This document shows positions 1-9,049 of a stretch of 36,738 nucleotides of DNA, one piece after another. Position numbers and translations under genes: made by a program. The stretch's first letter is position 1; each line of letters opens with the position of its first letter. The stretch comes from Maribacter sp. (lineage in GTDB: Bacteria; Bacteroidota; Bacteroidia; Flavobacteriales; Flavobacteriaceae): the NCBI GenBank assembly GCA_022865355.1, contig JALHST010000102.1, positions 1 to 36,738 of the forward strand, written 5' to 3'. Below the pieces are notes generated by a model. That model had not been told where the DNA came from. It did not search any database and saw only the letters and a list, made by a program, of their open reading frames with translations.

Positions 1-978
1 AATGAGATGTTGCAGGAAGCGAAGAAAGAAGGTGCAGTTTTCGCAGGGCTGGCGCGTGATAATTCAGATGGACCTTCTGCCCCCAACGGGGGTGATCTGG
101 GGTATTTTCAACAGGGAATCATGGTTCCAAAATTTAATGATTTTGCTTTCGGAAATCCAGTCGGCTCCATTGGTCTTGTTGAAACCGATTTTGGTTTTCA
201 TGTAATTAAAATAGATGACAAACAAGATGTCGTACAAATCGCAACCTTAGCCCGGGAAATTGAACCATCTGAAGAGACGACCAATAAAATATTTACCGAT
301 GCTACCAAATTCGAGATGGAATCTACTTCATCAGAGGGGTCTTTTGCCGAATTGGCCAAAAAAAGCGATTATGCAGTGATGCCTGTGAATAAAATAAAAG
401 CTTTGGATGAAAACCTTCCGGGACTTGGATCGCAGCGCGGTATCGTACAATGGGCTTTTAACCCGGATACCGAAGTAGGGGATATAAAGCGGTTTAATGT
501 AAATAATGGATATGCCATAGTGCAATTGACCGGAATGTATAAAGAAGGTCTCATGTCTGTTGAGGATGCTTCAATCGCGGTACTTCCAAAACTGCGTAAG
601 GAGCGAAAAGCCGCAATAATAATAAGTGCCAACCAAGGTAAAAACATGGATGTTATCTCAAAAGACAATGCCGTTACTCCTAATACCGCGACCGCCTTGA
701 CTGTAAAATCGCCTACCATTCCTGGTGCCGGAAATGAACCTGCCGTTTTAGGTACGGCCTATACCTTACCGGAAGGTGGTACCTCGGGTCTCATAGAAGG
801 CCAAACAGGCATCTATATGGTAACGGTCACCAAAAAGGTGAATGCGCCTACTTTGGAAAATTATAGCACCTATGCAAATGCCATCCAAGCGGCCAATGCA
901 GGTAAAGTCAATACCGATGTGTATAATGCCTTGAAGGAGGCAGCAAAAATAGAGGACAAAAGAGCCTCCTTTTATTAA
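1..978 (+). CDS. ppiD: PpiD/SurA-like peptidylprolyl isomerase, C-terminal part (5' partial)
   Basis: The reading frame is open from the first base and ends with TAA at 976-978, so this is the last 325 residues of a longer protein; the ATG at 7 is internal. The first ~60 residues are the end of a parvulin (PpiC rotamase) domain: the stretch GGDLGYFQQG, then a hydrophobic FNDFAF segment, a GSIGLVETDFGFHVIKI strand and the closing KIDDK. The rest is a long alpha/beta tail with weak parvulin resemblance (EGSFAELAKKSDY, GSQRGIVQWAF), as in Bacteroidota PpiD-type foldases of about 700 residues, which have an N-terminal membrane anchor and assist folding of exported proteins. The anchor and SurA_N part lie outside the window. 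It converges on the GHMP kinase gene 37 bp downstream. Family assignment is firm; ppiD versus another parvulin foldase is inferred. Confidence 0.8.
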   Translation, partial: NEMLQEAKKEGAVFAGLARDNSDGPSAPNGGDLGYFQQGIMVPKFNDFAFGNPVGSIGLVETDFGFHVIKIDDKQDVVQIATLAREIEPSEETTNKIFTDATKFEMESTSSEGSFAELAKKSDYAVMPVNKIKALDENLPGLGSQRGIVQWAFNPDTEVGDIKRFNVNNGYAIVQLTGMYKEGLMSVEDASIAVLPKLRKERKAAIIISANQGKNMDVISKDNAVTPNTATALTVKSPTIPGAGNEPAVLGTAYTLPEGGTSGLIEGQTGIYMVTVTKKVNAPTLENYSTYANAIQAANAGKVNTDVYNALKEAAKIEDKRASFY

Positions 979-1015
979 ATGGCCTACTGAAGGGCTTCTT
1001 CGTAGGGCCCTGCGA

Positions 1016-1942
1016 TTATTTTTTCCTAGATAAAATCATTTCTGAATAGGGTATGACAGTCTCATACCCTTTTTTTTTGAAGTAGCGGTAACAATTTGTA
1101 TCACCTGTGGCCATAACGAAGTCCCCGCCCCACGCACCTAAGCTCTTTATCGCTCCAGGATAATCAGAAAATAGATCTTCTTTTACTGTAGGAATCTGTA
1201 GTATTTCCGAAAGTAACTTTTCGTGCATCTCAATCTGTTCAACAAAAGTTTCTAAATTCTCGACGAAACTCATTTGACCTGAAATTTTCGAAATTCGCGC
1301 TACAAGTTGGGCACGATCAAACTTTAGTTTACGATACCGCGTGATACCTTCTAGGCTATTTTGTTTTTTGTTCAAATAGACAAAATAGAGATGATTCTCG
1401 AAGGTCGGCATAAAATCGATTTCCTGTACATGAGGTATACCATTTTTTAAGTGAAACAAAATAGGAAGATTGTGGTTGGCGCATGCGATATCATAGCCAC
1501 TTCCACCAAAGGAATTTCGAAGTAAGATATAGGCATCGACATTTGCCCATTGCGCAATGTTGTTAATCAAGGTGGAAGAGGAGCCTAAGCCCCAATTTCT
1601 CGGGAACGTCAACTTGGTTTCAATTTCAAAACCGTCACGTCCGTTTAAAAATGTAGGATTCAGTCTTTGGGCCTCAAAAAGTATCGTACGAAGTGTATTC
1701 CTTGGTGTCGATGCCTCGCTTTTTTGAATTCCTGAAAATTCACTTAGCGCGAAGGTGGTTTCGAACCAAATCGTACCATGCTCATCAAAACTTTTCCATA
1801 CCAAAGTTGACGGCATCGTTTTTTTTACCTTTAAAAATTGTCCGTAAGTGGTCGGTAGTGCAAGACTTAAGGCGCCATCAAGTACTACATATTCGCCGGT
1901 CAGCAGCAGTTTTCCATTACTGTAGAATTGCCTTTCCATCAA
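1016..1942 (-). CDS. GYDIA family GHMP kinase (probable mevalonate pathway kinase)
   Basis: A 308-residue GHMP-superfamily small-molecule kinase. Visible motifs are the N-terminal substrate strand LLLTGEYVVLDGA (residues 12-24), the phosphate-binding loop PRNWGLGSSS (114-123) and the hallmark GSGYDIA (147-153) that names this Bacteroidota subfamily. The start codon overlaps the stop of the upstream HMG-CoA reductase gene (ATGA), so the two are translationally coupled. A second Met directly follows the first, so the start could be one codon later. The coupling points to a phosphorylation step after HMG-CoA reductase (mevalonate or phosphomevalonate kinase), but the substrate cannot be read from the sequence. 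The C-terminal half has the usual GHMP tail with SLGAWGGDFVMAT, the glycine-rich motif near the substrate. Family confident, substrate unknown. Confidence 0.85.
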   Translation of the reverse strand: MMERQFYSNGKLLLTGEYVVLDGALSLALPTTYGQFLKVKKTMPSTLVWKSFDEHGTIWFETTFALSEFSGIQKSEASTPRNTLRTILFEAQRLNPTFLNGRDGFEIETKLTFPRNWGLGSSSTLINNIAQWANVDAYILLRNSFGGSGYDIACANHNLPILFHLKNGIPHVQEIDFMPTFENHLYFVYLNKKQNSLEGITRYRKLKFDRAQLVARISKISGQMSFVENLETFVEQIEMHEKLLSEILQIPTVKEDLFSDYPGAIKSLGAWGGDFVMATGDTNCYRYFKKKGYETVIPYSEMILSRKK

Positions 1943-3258
1943 TTGCTTTTCAGCTTTTCATACGCTTTTACGACTTCACTATGGGTTGCCGTGTGCTTCC
2001 TAAAATAGTCTATTAAGGTTACCTTTTCATCTTCGGTAGCTCCCAGTTGATTGAGAATGTTCAATAGATGCATTTTCATATGACCTTCTTGGATTCCGGT
2101 TGTTACCAGCGAGCGTACGGCGGCAAAATTTTGTGCCAGCCCCGCGACGGCAACTATTTGCATCAATTCTTTGGCGGAAGGCTTTTGCAAAATGTCAAGC
2201 GCCAGCTCGACCAAGGGGTGAAGACTTGTCAGTCCGCCTACGGTTCCCAAGGCCAAAGGAACTTCAAGCCAGAATTTAAAGATGCCGTCTTCAATTTGTG
2301 CATGGGTAAGACTTGTATACGATCCGTCTTTGGCAGCATAGGCATGAACACAGGCTTCAACGGCCCTAAAGTCGTTTCCGGTGGCCAATACTACCGCATC
2401 TATTCCGTTCATAATGCCCTTGTTGTGTGTTACCGCCCTGTGGGGTTCCACCTTTGCAATTTGTAGGGCCCTGACCATTTTGTCTGCAAACTCGATGGGG
2501 GATATGCCTTCGTCTACTTTAAGATCTTGGACAGGGCACTGCACCTCGGCCCGCACTAAGCAATTTGGGACGTAATTGCTAAGGATGCTCATAACGATTT
2601 CAATATCTCTTTCCTCTTTATTGAATGGCTCAAACACCTGTGCTTCCTCCCTAAAGGTTTTGGCGAAAAGTTCAAGGCACGAATTTATAAAATTGGCGCC
2701 CATGGCATCAGCGGTCTCAAACGTGCAGTGCAGTTGATAGTAGTTTTCAAGGCCGCCCGTTTTGTCGCGAAGTTCGATGTTCGTAATCCCACCCCCTCTT
2801 TTCTCCATATTCTTGGTAATGGATGCCGTATTTGAGATTAACAGGGGTTTCACCTGTTCAAAATAGGCAGTCAGTTTTTTGGAATTTCCTTTAAATATAA
2901 AATGTACTTGCCCAATTTTTTCGGTGCCTAATACCCGGGTCTTAAAACCGCCTCGGTTGAGCCAAAATTTCGCCGCTTTACTCGCGGCGGCAATTACCGA
3001 GCTTTCTTCAATCGCCATGGGGATGGCGTATAACTTTTCGTTTATTAAAAAGTTGGGGGCTATCCCCAAGGGCAAGTAGTAGTTTGAAATCGTATTTTCA
3101 ATAAACTCATCGTGCAATTTTTGCAATTCCTCGTCCGAGTTTAAATACCTTTTTAAAACTTTTTTTGTGATTTTGGGGTCGATGGTATAGTTGGTGGCTA
3201 TCCAATCTATTTTCTCATTCTTGGTCAGTTTGGAGAATCCTTCGATAGGAACGGTCAT
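1939..3258 (-). CDS. mvaA: Hydroxymethylglutaryl-CoA reductase, class II
   Basis: A 439-residue class II (bacterial type) HMG-CoA reductase interconverting HMG-CoA and mevalonate in the cytosol. By eye the catalytic set is complete: Glu84 in AIEESSV, Lys280 in HNKGIMNGID, Asp296 in ATGND and His393 in GIQEGHM, matching the E83/K267/D283/H381 set of the Pseudomonas mevalonii enzyme. DAMGAN (184-189) and GTVGG (338-342) are further signatures. Class II enzymes are often named degradative, but here the 4-bp overlap with a GHMP kinase argues for a biosynthetic role in isoprenoid supply. It is the first gene of a two-gene operon. The start is at 3258, since the frame opens with MTVPIEGFSKLT and upstream sequence is AT-rich intergenic DNA. 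Length and motif order are normal. Confidence 0.93.
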   Translation of the reverse strand: MTVPIEGFSKLTKNEKIDWIATNYTIDPKITKKVLKRYLNSDEELQKLHDEFIENTISNYYLPLGIAPNFLINEKLYAIPMAIEESSVIAAASKAAKFWLNRGGFKTRVLGTEKIGQVHFIFKGNSKKLTAYFEQVKPLLISNTASITKNMEKRGGGITNIELRDKTGGLENYYQLHCTFETADAMGANFINSCLELFAKTFREEAQVFEPFNKEERDIEIVMSILSNYVPNCLVRAEVQCPVQDLKVDEGISPIEFADKMVRALQIAKVEPHRAVTHNKGIMNGIDAVVLATGNDFRAVEACVHAYAAKDGSYTSLTHAQIEDGIFKFWLEVPLALGTVGGLTSLHPLVELALDILQKPSAKELMQIVAVAGLAQNFAAVRSLVTTGIQEGHMKMHLLNILNQLGATEDEKVTLIDYFRKHTATHSEVVKAYEKLKSN

Positions 3259-3414
3259 ACGAGGTCTATTTCAAAGTAAAGATACGAATAAAGCAAATAA
3301 AGGTACCTATATGCCTTAGGGTTCGGCATATAACCCCTTTTAACATCGAAACTTTATATTCTTAGCAAAATTATCACTAAACTTGAAAGTTTTAATTCAA
3401 ATTTTAAGTGATCT

Positions 3415-5580
3415 ATGCGAAAAACGTTTGTTGCATTGCTTTTTCTCATTGGCTTCTTGGGGTCAATGGTGGCCCAACAAAAAAAAATTACCGATGAAGA
3501 TATTTATCAAGACACATTTAGGACCGAAGGCTTGGATGCCCTTCGTTCGCTTAAGAATGGCAAACAGTACACCTTGTTAAATTTCGATAGGGATAGTGGT
3601 ACTTCTTCCATAGATACGTATGATTATATAACCCAACAGAAGGTGGGAACGAAGGTTGCTTCACAAGATCTTGTGGATATTCCTTACTTTTCGTCCTACG
3701 AATTTAATGATGACGAATCAAAGATATTGTTGGCCAAAGAGGTAGAATCGATTTTTCGTAGATCTACCTTGGGCATTTTCTATGTGTACGACATCGCTTC
3801 AAAAAACCTCGTAAAAATCTCCGACGCCAAAATTCAAGAGCCTGTGCTATCCCCAAATGGGAAACAAGTGGCATATGCCAGGGACAACAATTTATATATT
3901 TTTGACATAAACACAAAAAGCACCAAACAAATCACTAACGACGGTATAAAAAATCAAATCATCAATGGCATAACCGATTGGGTCTATGAAGAGGAATTTG
4001 CATTTGTAAGGGCCTTTGATTGGAATTCCGATGGCACCAAAATCGCTTTTCTCCGCTTCGATGAGACCGATGTCCCAGAATTTTCGATGGATATTTATGG
4101 GACCGGACTTTACCAACAGCCTTATGTCTTTAAATACCCGAAAGCCGGTGAAAATAATTCGGTGGTTACGCTGCATATGTACGATTTAAAGGCAGGTACT
4201 ACTGCTTCGGTCGATTTGGGCGATGCCTATTACATTCCGCGTATAAAATGGATGAACGACCCAAAGTATCTCAGTGTGCAGACCTTGAATCGCCACCAGA
4301 ATAAACTACAACTATTTTCAGTAAATGCCCTGGATGATTCGGTTTCGCTATTATTAGAGGAAGTAGACGCTGCCTATGTCGATATTACGGATAACCTTAA
4401 CTTCCTGGCCGATGATAGTTTTATTTGGACCAGTGAAAAAGATGGCTACAATCATATTTATTTATATAACTCGGAAGGCAAATTAATGAATCAGGTGACG
4501 AAAGGCCCTTGGGAAGTAACCAATTATTACGGCTATGATCAGAAAAGGGATAAAGTCTATTACCAATCTACCGAGAATGGCTCTATCAACCGGGGTGTTT
4601 ACAGTATAGATAGCAAGGGCCGACATAAGAAAAGCCTGGCCGCTACACCAGGAACGAACAGTGCCGACTTTAGTGCTGATTTCACCTATTTTATAAATGC
4701 TTATTCGAGTGCTACGACCCCATATCAATATGCACTGCATAGCGCAGAGGATGGTAAGAAGTTAAAAGACATCAAGGATAATAAGGCGTTGCTGAACAAA
4801 TTGGAAGGATATGAAATCAGCCCCAAAGAGTTTTCGACCCTGTCGATCAATGGCAACGAGCTGAATATGTATATGATCAAGCCAAAAGATTTCGATCCTA
4901 CTAAAAAATATCCACTTTTTATGTACCAATATAGTGGCCCAGGCTCTCAAAACGTCAATAATACTTGGATGGGCGCCAATGATTATTGGCATCAGCTTTT
5001 GGCTTCCGAAGGCTATGTGATTGCTTGCGTCGATGGCCGCGGGACCGGTTTTAAAGGACGCGATTTTAAAAAGGTGACCCAATTAGAACTCGGGAAGTAC
5101 GAAGTGGAAGACCAGATCGCCGCGGCCCAGAAACTAAGTGAACTTGCTTTTATTGATGAAAATCGCACTGGGATCTGGGGTTGGAGTTATGGTGGGTTTA
5201 TGAGTTCCAATTGTATTTTAAAAGGGAATGATGTCTTTGAAACGGCGATTGCGGTCGCCCCCGTGACCAGCTGGCGCTTTTACGATACCATTTACACCGA
5301 ACGATTCTTGCGTACACCTGAGGAAAACCCAAAAGGGTATGACGACAATTCGCCCTTTAACTATCCAGAACTATTAAAAGGCAAATTTTTATTGGTACAT
5401 GGTACAGGGGATGACAATGTACATGTTCAAAACAGCATGCGCATGATCGAGGCCCTGGTACAAGCAAACAAACCCTTTGATTGGGCATTGTATCCTGATA
5501 AGAACCATGGTATATATGGTGGTAACACCCGTATTCATTTGTTTAACAAATTAACCAATTTCATTAAGGAAAATCTTTAA
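3415..5580 (+). CDS. S9 family peptidase, dipeptidyl peptidase IV type
   Basis: A 721-residue exported serine peptidase. Residues 1-21 form a signal peptide (MRK, hydrophobic core, cleavage near VAQ), so it acts in the periplasm or on the cell surface. Residues ~30-480 are the beta-propeller (DPPIV_N), including the WVYEEE segment that in DPP IV holds the substrate amino terminus. The C-terminal alpha/beta hydrolase has the triad Ser591 (GWSYGG), Asp666/667 (GTGDDNVH) and His698 (KNHGIYG). The family releases X-Pro or X-Ala dipeptides from peptide N termini. The POT transporter starts only 17 bp downstream, so digestion and uptake of peptides look co-transcribed. The start at 3415 is chosen because it begins the signal peptide; an overlapping reading at 3383 is out of frame and spurious. 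Confidence 0.93.
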   Translation: MRKTFVALLFLIGFLGSMVAQQKKITDEDIYQDTFRTEGLDALRSLKNGKQYTLLNFDRDSGTSSIDTYDYITQQKVGTKVASQDLVDIPYFSSYEFNDDESKILLAKEVESIFRRSTLGIFYVYDIASKNLVKISDAKIQEPVLSPNGKQVAYARDNNLYIFDINTKSTKQITNDGIKNQIINGITDWVYEEEFAFVRAFDWNSDGTKIAFLRFDETDVPEFSMDIYGTGLYQQPYVFKYPKAGENNSVVTLHMYDLKAGTTASVDLGDAYYIPRIKWMNDPKYLSVQTLNRHQNKLQLFSVNALDDSVSLLLEEVDAAYVDITDNLNFLADDSFIWTSEKDGYNHIYLYNSEGKLMNQVTKGPWEVTNYYGYDQKRDKVYYQSTENGSINRGVYSIDSKGRHKKSLAATPGTNSADFSADFTYFINAYSSATTPYQYALHSAEDGKKLKDIKDNKALLNKLEGYEISPKEFSTLSINGNELNMYMIKPKDFDPTKKYPLFMYQYSGPGSQNVNNTWMGANDYWHQLLASEGYVIACVDGRGTGFKGRDFKKVTQLELGKYEVEDQIAAAQKLSELAFIDENRTGIWGWSYGGFMSSNCILKGNDVFETAIAVAPVTSWRFYDTIYTERFLRTPEENPKGYDDNSPFNYPELLKGKFLLVHGTGDDNVHVQNSMRMIEALVQANKPFDWALYPDKNHGIYGGNTRIHLFNKLTNFIKENL

Positions 5581-5597
5581 CCGAACTCCTATAAATT

Positions 5598-6992
5598 ATG
5601 ACGACCCTTACCAAACCAGCCCATAATAAAGAACTTTTTGGGCATCCCGTAGGCCTCTATATCCTTTTTTTTACCGAAATGTGGGAACGATTTTCCTACT
5701 ATGGGATGCGGGCCTTGTTCACCTTGTTTCTGGTGGCAGAGACCACTTCGAGCAATGCTGGTTTCGGCTGGACCAATAATGAAGCCTTGGCGCTGTATGG
5801 CTGGTATACTATGTTGGTCTATGTTTCATCGATCCCAGGTGGGTGGGTCGCCGATAGGATCCTTGGTCAAAAAAAGACGGTAATGTTAGGGGGTGCCTTA
5901 TTATGTATCGGACACTCGGTCCTTGCCCTAAATTCGGAAATGACCTTTTATCTTGGCTGTTTCTTTATCATTCTTGGCGTAGGCTGTTTAAAACCGAACA
6001 TCTCATCGATGGTCGGTGGCTTGTACAAACCAAAGGACGAACGAAGGGACCTTGGTTTTTATATCTTTTACATGGGTATCAACATTGGTGGGTTTTTAGC
6101 GCCGATCATTTGTGGTTACATAGGTGAAAAGGTAAATTGGCACTATGGCTTCGGACTCACCGCGATTGGTATGTTTTTGGGTCAGGCCGTCTATGTTTGG
6201 GGGCAAAAATACCTCGTCAATGTAGGGAATTTAATAAGTAGAGAGACCGAAAGTGACCGTAAAATATTGGATACTCCACTTACCAAGATTGAAAAAGATA
6301 GGATCAAAGTACTGTTAATCTCCTTTCTGCTCATTATTCTATTTTGGGCGGCATTCGAGCAGGCAGGTGGCCTCATGAATTTATATGCCAAACAGAAAAC
6401 CGATCGGAATTTCTTTGGACTCTTCACGATACCGGCTTCTATATTTCAATCTGTGAATTCATTTTTTATCATCACCTTGGCTACGGTTGTCGGTGCATTT
6501 TGGTTAAAATGGCGCAAAAAGGGTCGAGAATCCTCATCAATGTTCAAGATTGCTGTTGGCTTGATTATCATGGCACTTGGCTTTGGTTTTATGAGCGCGG
6601 CATCGTTACAATACGAAAGCAATGGTTCTTCGGCAATGTACTGGTTGATCTTGGCCTATCTTTTGCACACCATCGGGGAACTTTGTGCTTCCCCGGTATC
6701 CTTATCGTATATCACCAAGTTGGCGCCACTAAAATATGCTTCCATCATCATGGGATTGTATTGGGCCGCGACCGGGCTTGGTAATAAAGCTGCCGGACTT
6801 ATAGGCGAGGCCTCCCAAAATTTAGGGGAATTTGAAATATTTACGGGAATTGCCGTAATCTGGTCGCTAATTGGCGTTTTGGTAATTCTTATGCTGAAAC
6901 CCTTAAAAAGAATGGCCCACGGTGCTGAAGACGGTGAAACAAGAATCGATGATGAGGTGCCGGAAAAATTTAAAATCGAGGATCACGTTTAA
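5598..6992 (+). CDS. POT/PTR family proton-coupled di/tripeptide transporter
   Basis: A 464-residue polytopic inner-membrane protein of the major facilitator superfamily, POT branch. The diagnostic ExxERFxYY motif is at residues 27-35 (EMWERFSYY). Others are VADRILGQKK in the first cytoplasmic loop, the PTR2 signature FYMGINIGGFLAPIICG, the FEQAGG segment and the glutamate of HTIGELCASPVSLSY in a late helix. These residues couple peptide import to protons. It follows the DPP IV-like peptidase by 17 bp and probably imports its products. The C terminus is a short acidic cytoplasmic tail. Its stop codon shares four bases (TTAA) with the stop of the convergent comEC gene, leaving no space for a terminator between them. 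Confidence 0.93.
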   Translation: MTTLTKPAHNKELFGHPVGLYILFFTEMWERFSYYGMRALFTLFLVAETTSSNAGFGWTNNEALALYGWYTMLVYVSSIPGGWVADRILGQKKTVMLGGALLCIGHSVLALNSEMTFYLGCFFIILGVGCLKPNISSMVGGLYKPKDERRDLGFYIFYMGINIGGFLAPIICGYIGEKVNWHYGFGLTAIGMFLGQAVYVWGQKYLVNVGNLISRETESDRKILDTPLTKIEKDRIKVLLISFLLIILFWAAFEQAGGLMNLYAKQKTDRNFFGLFTIPASIFQSVNSFFIITLATVVGAFWLKWRKKGRESSSMFKIAVGLIIMALGFGFMSAASLQYESNGSSAMYWLILAYLLHTIGELCASPVSLSYITKLAPLKYASIIMGLYWAATGLGNKAAGLIGEASQNLGEFEIFTGIAVIWSLIGVLVILMLKPLKRMAHGAEDGETRIDDEVPEKFKIEDHV

Positions 6993-9013
6993 TCCATTCG
7001 AAAATAATAAGCTCCCTTTTCGCCAGTATAGTGAAAAGGGATTTTTCTTTTTAGACAGGTCGCCTTCCATCGATTAATAAAGCTGCTATAATTGCTGCCA
7101 TCTGCGATAATCCTTTTTGGCATGGTTGCAACGAGAAGTCGCTCCAGGTTCATTTTTGGGCTTTGGGTAAGCAGTAAATAATCCATATCGGTTGCTTTCG
7201 AAGGAATGACCCCTGAACTGTCGATTACCAAAAGTTTTTCATTCCCATAGAAATAACCATTTTCCAGGGGATGATGAACAAGGGTAGCCATATGTTCCCC
7301 TACCTGGTAGTCGCGTGCGAGTTTTAGCGCGGCATTTTTGTCCTCCGAGAACACGAATAATTTGGATCCGCTTTGTTGTAAAATAACCGAATTTCGGGAT
7401 TGGTGGGCCACGAACATGGTTTCTTTTCGTTGCGTTTCATAAAATGTATAAAACACCCATGCTTGAAAGCTGATAATGGCTGTCAAAAGCGCAAGGCCTC
7501 TTTTGAAGGTCGACTTTGTTAAAACAAGTACCAATGAAATGATAATGGCATAGGTCAAAATCAATTGCATGAAGTCAAACGGGATATTTCGGAATACAAA
7601 GGCTTCTTTACCTGCGACCCATGCGACACTTTCGTTCATCAAAGCAATAATCGCATCATACAACTTCACTAGGTAGCCGGGTAAGAAGCCCGCCAAGGCT
7701 AGCGTGATTACCAAAATACCCATCCCCAAAATCAGGCCTAGAAACGGAATTATCAAAATATTCGAAATAAAAAAAAGGCCGGGAAATTGATGAAAGTAGT
7801 AGAGGCTTATTGGTAAGACCCCTATTTGCGCCGCAATACTCACACTTAATAATTGCCATAGCTTACGGAGGGCCCAAAGTTTGGGATGCCAAAATTTTTG
7901 TAGGAGGGGATAACCCCAAACAATGGCCAAGACCGCGGCATAGCTTAACTGGAAACCAACTTGAAACAAGAGCATGGGGTTAATGGCCAAAAGGATAAAA
8001 ATAATTGATAGTGCCAAAATATTATAGGTGTTTCCAGGCCTATTCAAATACAGGGCATACGCTACGAAGGTAAACATGGTTACCGCCCGTACGATCGAGG
8101 CCGATAGCCCGGCCAACAGCGCAAATGCCCATAATAGCATCACTATCGTTATCAATTTTAGGATCTTTCCTTTGGGTAAATATTCCAGTGGCCGTAAAAT
8201 GAATTGTAATAGCAAGAGTAAAATGCCAATATGCAGGCCTGAAACCGCCAAAATATGCACGGCCCCTGCATTTTTATAATCAGCATAGGTGGCTTCCGAT
8301 AGGTCGTTGCGTTGCCCCAGCAAAATTGCCTGCATGACCGCAAGTTGTTCATCCCCGAAATAGGCCTTTTTCAACTGGGAGCTAATTTTGTTTCGTACCG
8401 CGGCCATAAACCCATACAGACTTGTTGAGGTTTTTTCAACACCTAAATAATTGGAGGTTGCCACTTGCAACTGATGGGCAATTCCCAAGTCGTTTAAATA
8501 CGCCCTATAGCTAAATTGATGGGGATTCAGGGGAGGTTTTATGGAATCAATTGGGCCATAAACCAACAATTCATCATCAATTTCGAACGGGACATGGGTT
8601 GAATCCCCTGAAAATACCAGCAAGAGCTTTCCGGAAGATTTTCTAGAATCTACCCCTTCCACATAGGCCAGGTACCGTTCGGAAAAATGGGTAGGTTTCA
8701 TGACCTCCGCGATTTTTAAGTGCCAAAGGCGTTCGCCTTTTTTTTCTTGATAGCCGAAGTGTGATTTATAATTCTCTTGCTGCCCTAAGTTAATCGCGCA
8801 GATGCCAATAACCACTGCGGTCATTGCCATTAATAGGGTTAACAAACCATATTTCCGGGGCTTGGCCTTGACATACAACAGGGTCATAACAACCAATGAA
8901 GAAAACAAAAGAAGAATCGAAGTACTGCTGTTGATGTGCGAATAATAACCTATAAGGATGCCTAAGACGATGCAAATAGTCAGTTTTATCGGTATGAATC
9001 TGAGAAGGCGCAT
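6989..9013 (-). CDS. comEC: ComEC/Rec2 family competence membrane protein
   Basis: A 674-residue inner-membrane protein expected to form the channel that passes single-stranded DNA into the cytosol during natural transformation. Residues 1-90 carry N-terminal membrane helices, followed by a DUF4131/OB-like periplasmic part (~95-200). The Competence domain follows, with the signature HILAVSGLHIG and about eight further helices up to ~residue 530. The last ~130 residues look like a reduced metallo-beta-lactamase fold (DYLLLTQSPKMN, KRIIADGSN) but lack the HxHxDH metal motif. It is the last gene of the surE-lpxB-NlpC/P60 cluster, 36 bp after the peptidase gene, and shares its stop codon bases with the convergent POT gene. 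DNA uptake is inferred from the family; no other competence genes are in the window. Confidence 0.88.
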   Translation of the reverse strand: MRLLRFIPIKLTICIVLGILIGYYSHINSSTSILLLFSSLVVMTLLYVKAKPRKYGLLTLLMAMTAVVIGICAINLGQQENYKSHFGYQEKKGERLWHLKIAEVMKPTHFSERYLAYVEGVDSRKSSGKLLLVFSGDSTHVPFEIDDELLVYGPIDSIKPPLNPHQFSYRAYLNDLGIAHQLQVATSNYLGVEKTSTSLYGFMAAVRNKISSQLKKAYFGDEQLAVMQAILLGQRNDLSEATYADYKNAGAVHILAVSGLHIGILLLLLQFILRPLEYLPKGKILKLITIVMLLWAFALLAGLSASIVRAVTMFTFVAYALYLNRPGNTYNILALSIIFILLAINPMLLFQVGFQLSYAAVLAIVWGYPLLQKFWHPKLWALRKLWQLLSVSIAAQIGVLPISLYYFHQFPGLFFISNILIIPFLGLILGMGILVITLALAGFLPGYLVKLYDAIIALMNESVAWVAGKEAFVFRNIPFDFMQLILTYAIIISLVLVLTKSTFKRGLALLTAIISFQAWVFYTFYETQRKETMFVAHQSRNSVILQQSGSKLFVFSEDKNAALKLARDYQVGEHMATLVHHPLENGYFYGNEKLLVIDSSGVIPSKATDMDYLLLTQSPKMNLERLLVATMPKRIIADGSNYSSFINRWKATCLKRKIPFHYTGEKGAYYFRMD

Positions 9014-9049
9014 ACGGGTCGGTTATTGTTCTAAAATAACCAAAACAAT

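Noticed and set aside
979-1015. GC-rich GGGCTTC...GGGCCC segment between the ppiD and GHMP kinase genes as a terminator
   Set aside because: The pairing is short and broken, and no T run follows on either strand.
3259-3414. Promoter boxes in the divergent region between the HMG-CoA reductase and S9 peptidase genes
   Set aside because: Only partial matches such as TATCTTTA were found, without a TTG at the right spacing.
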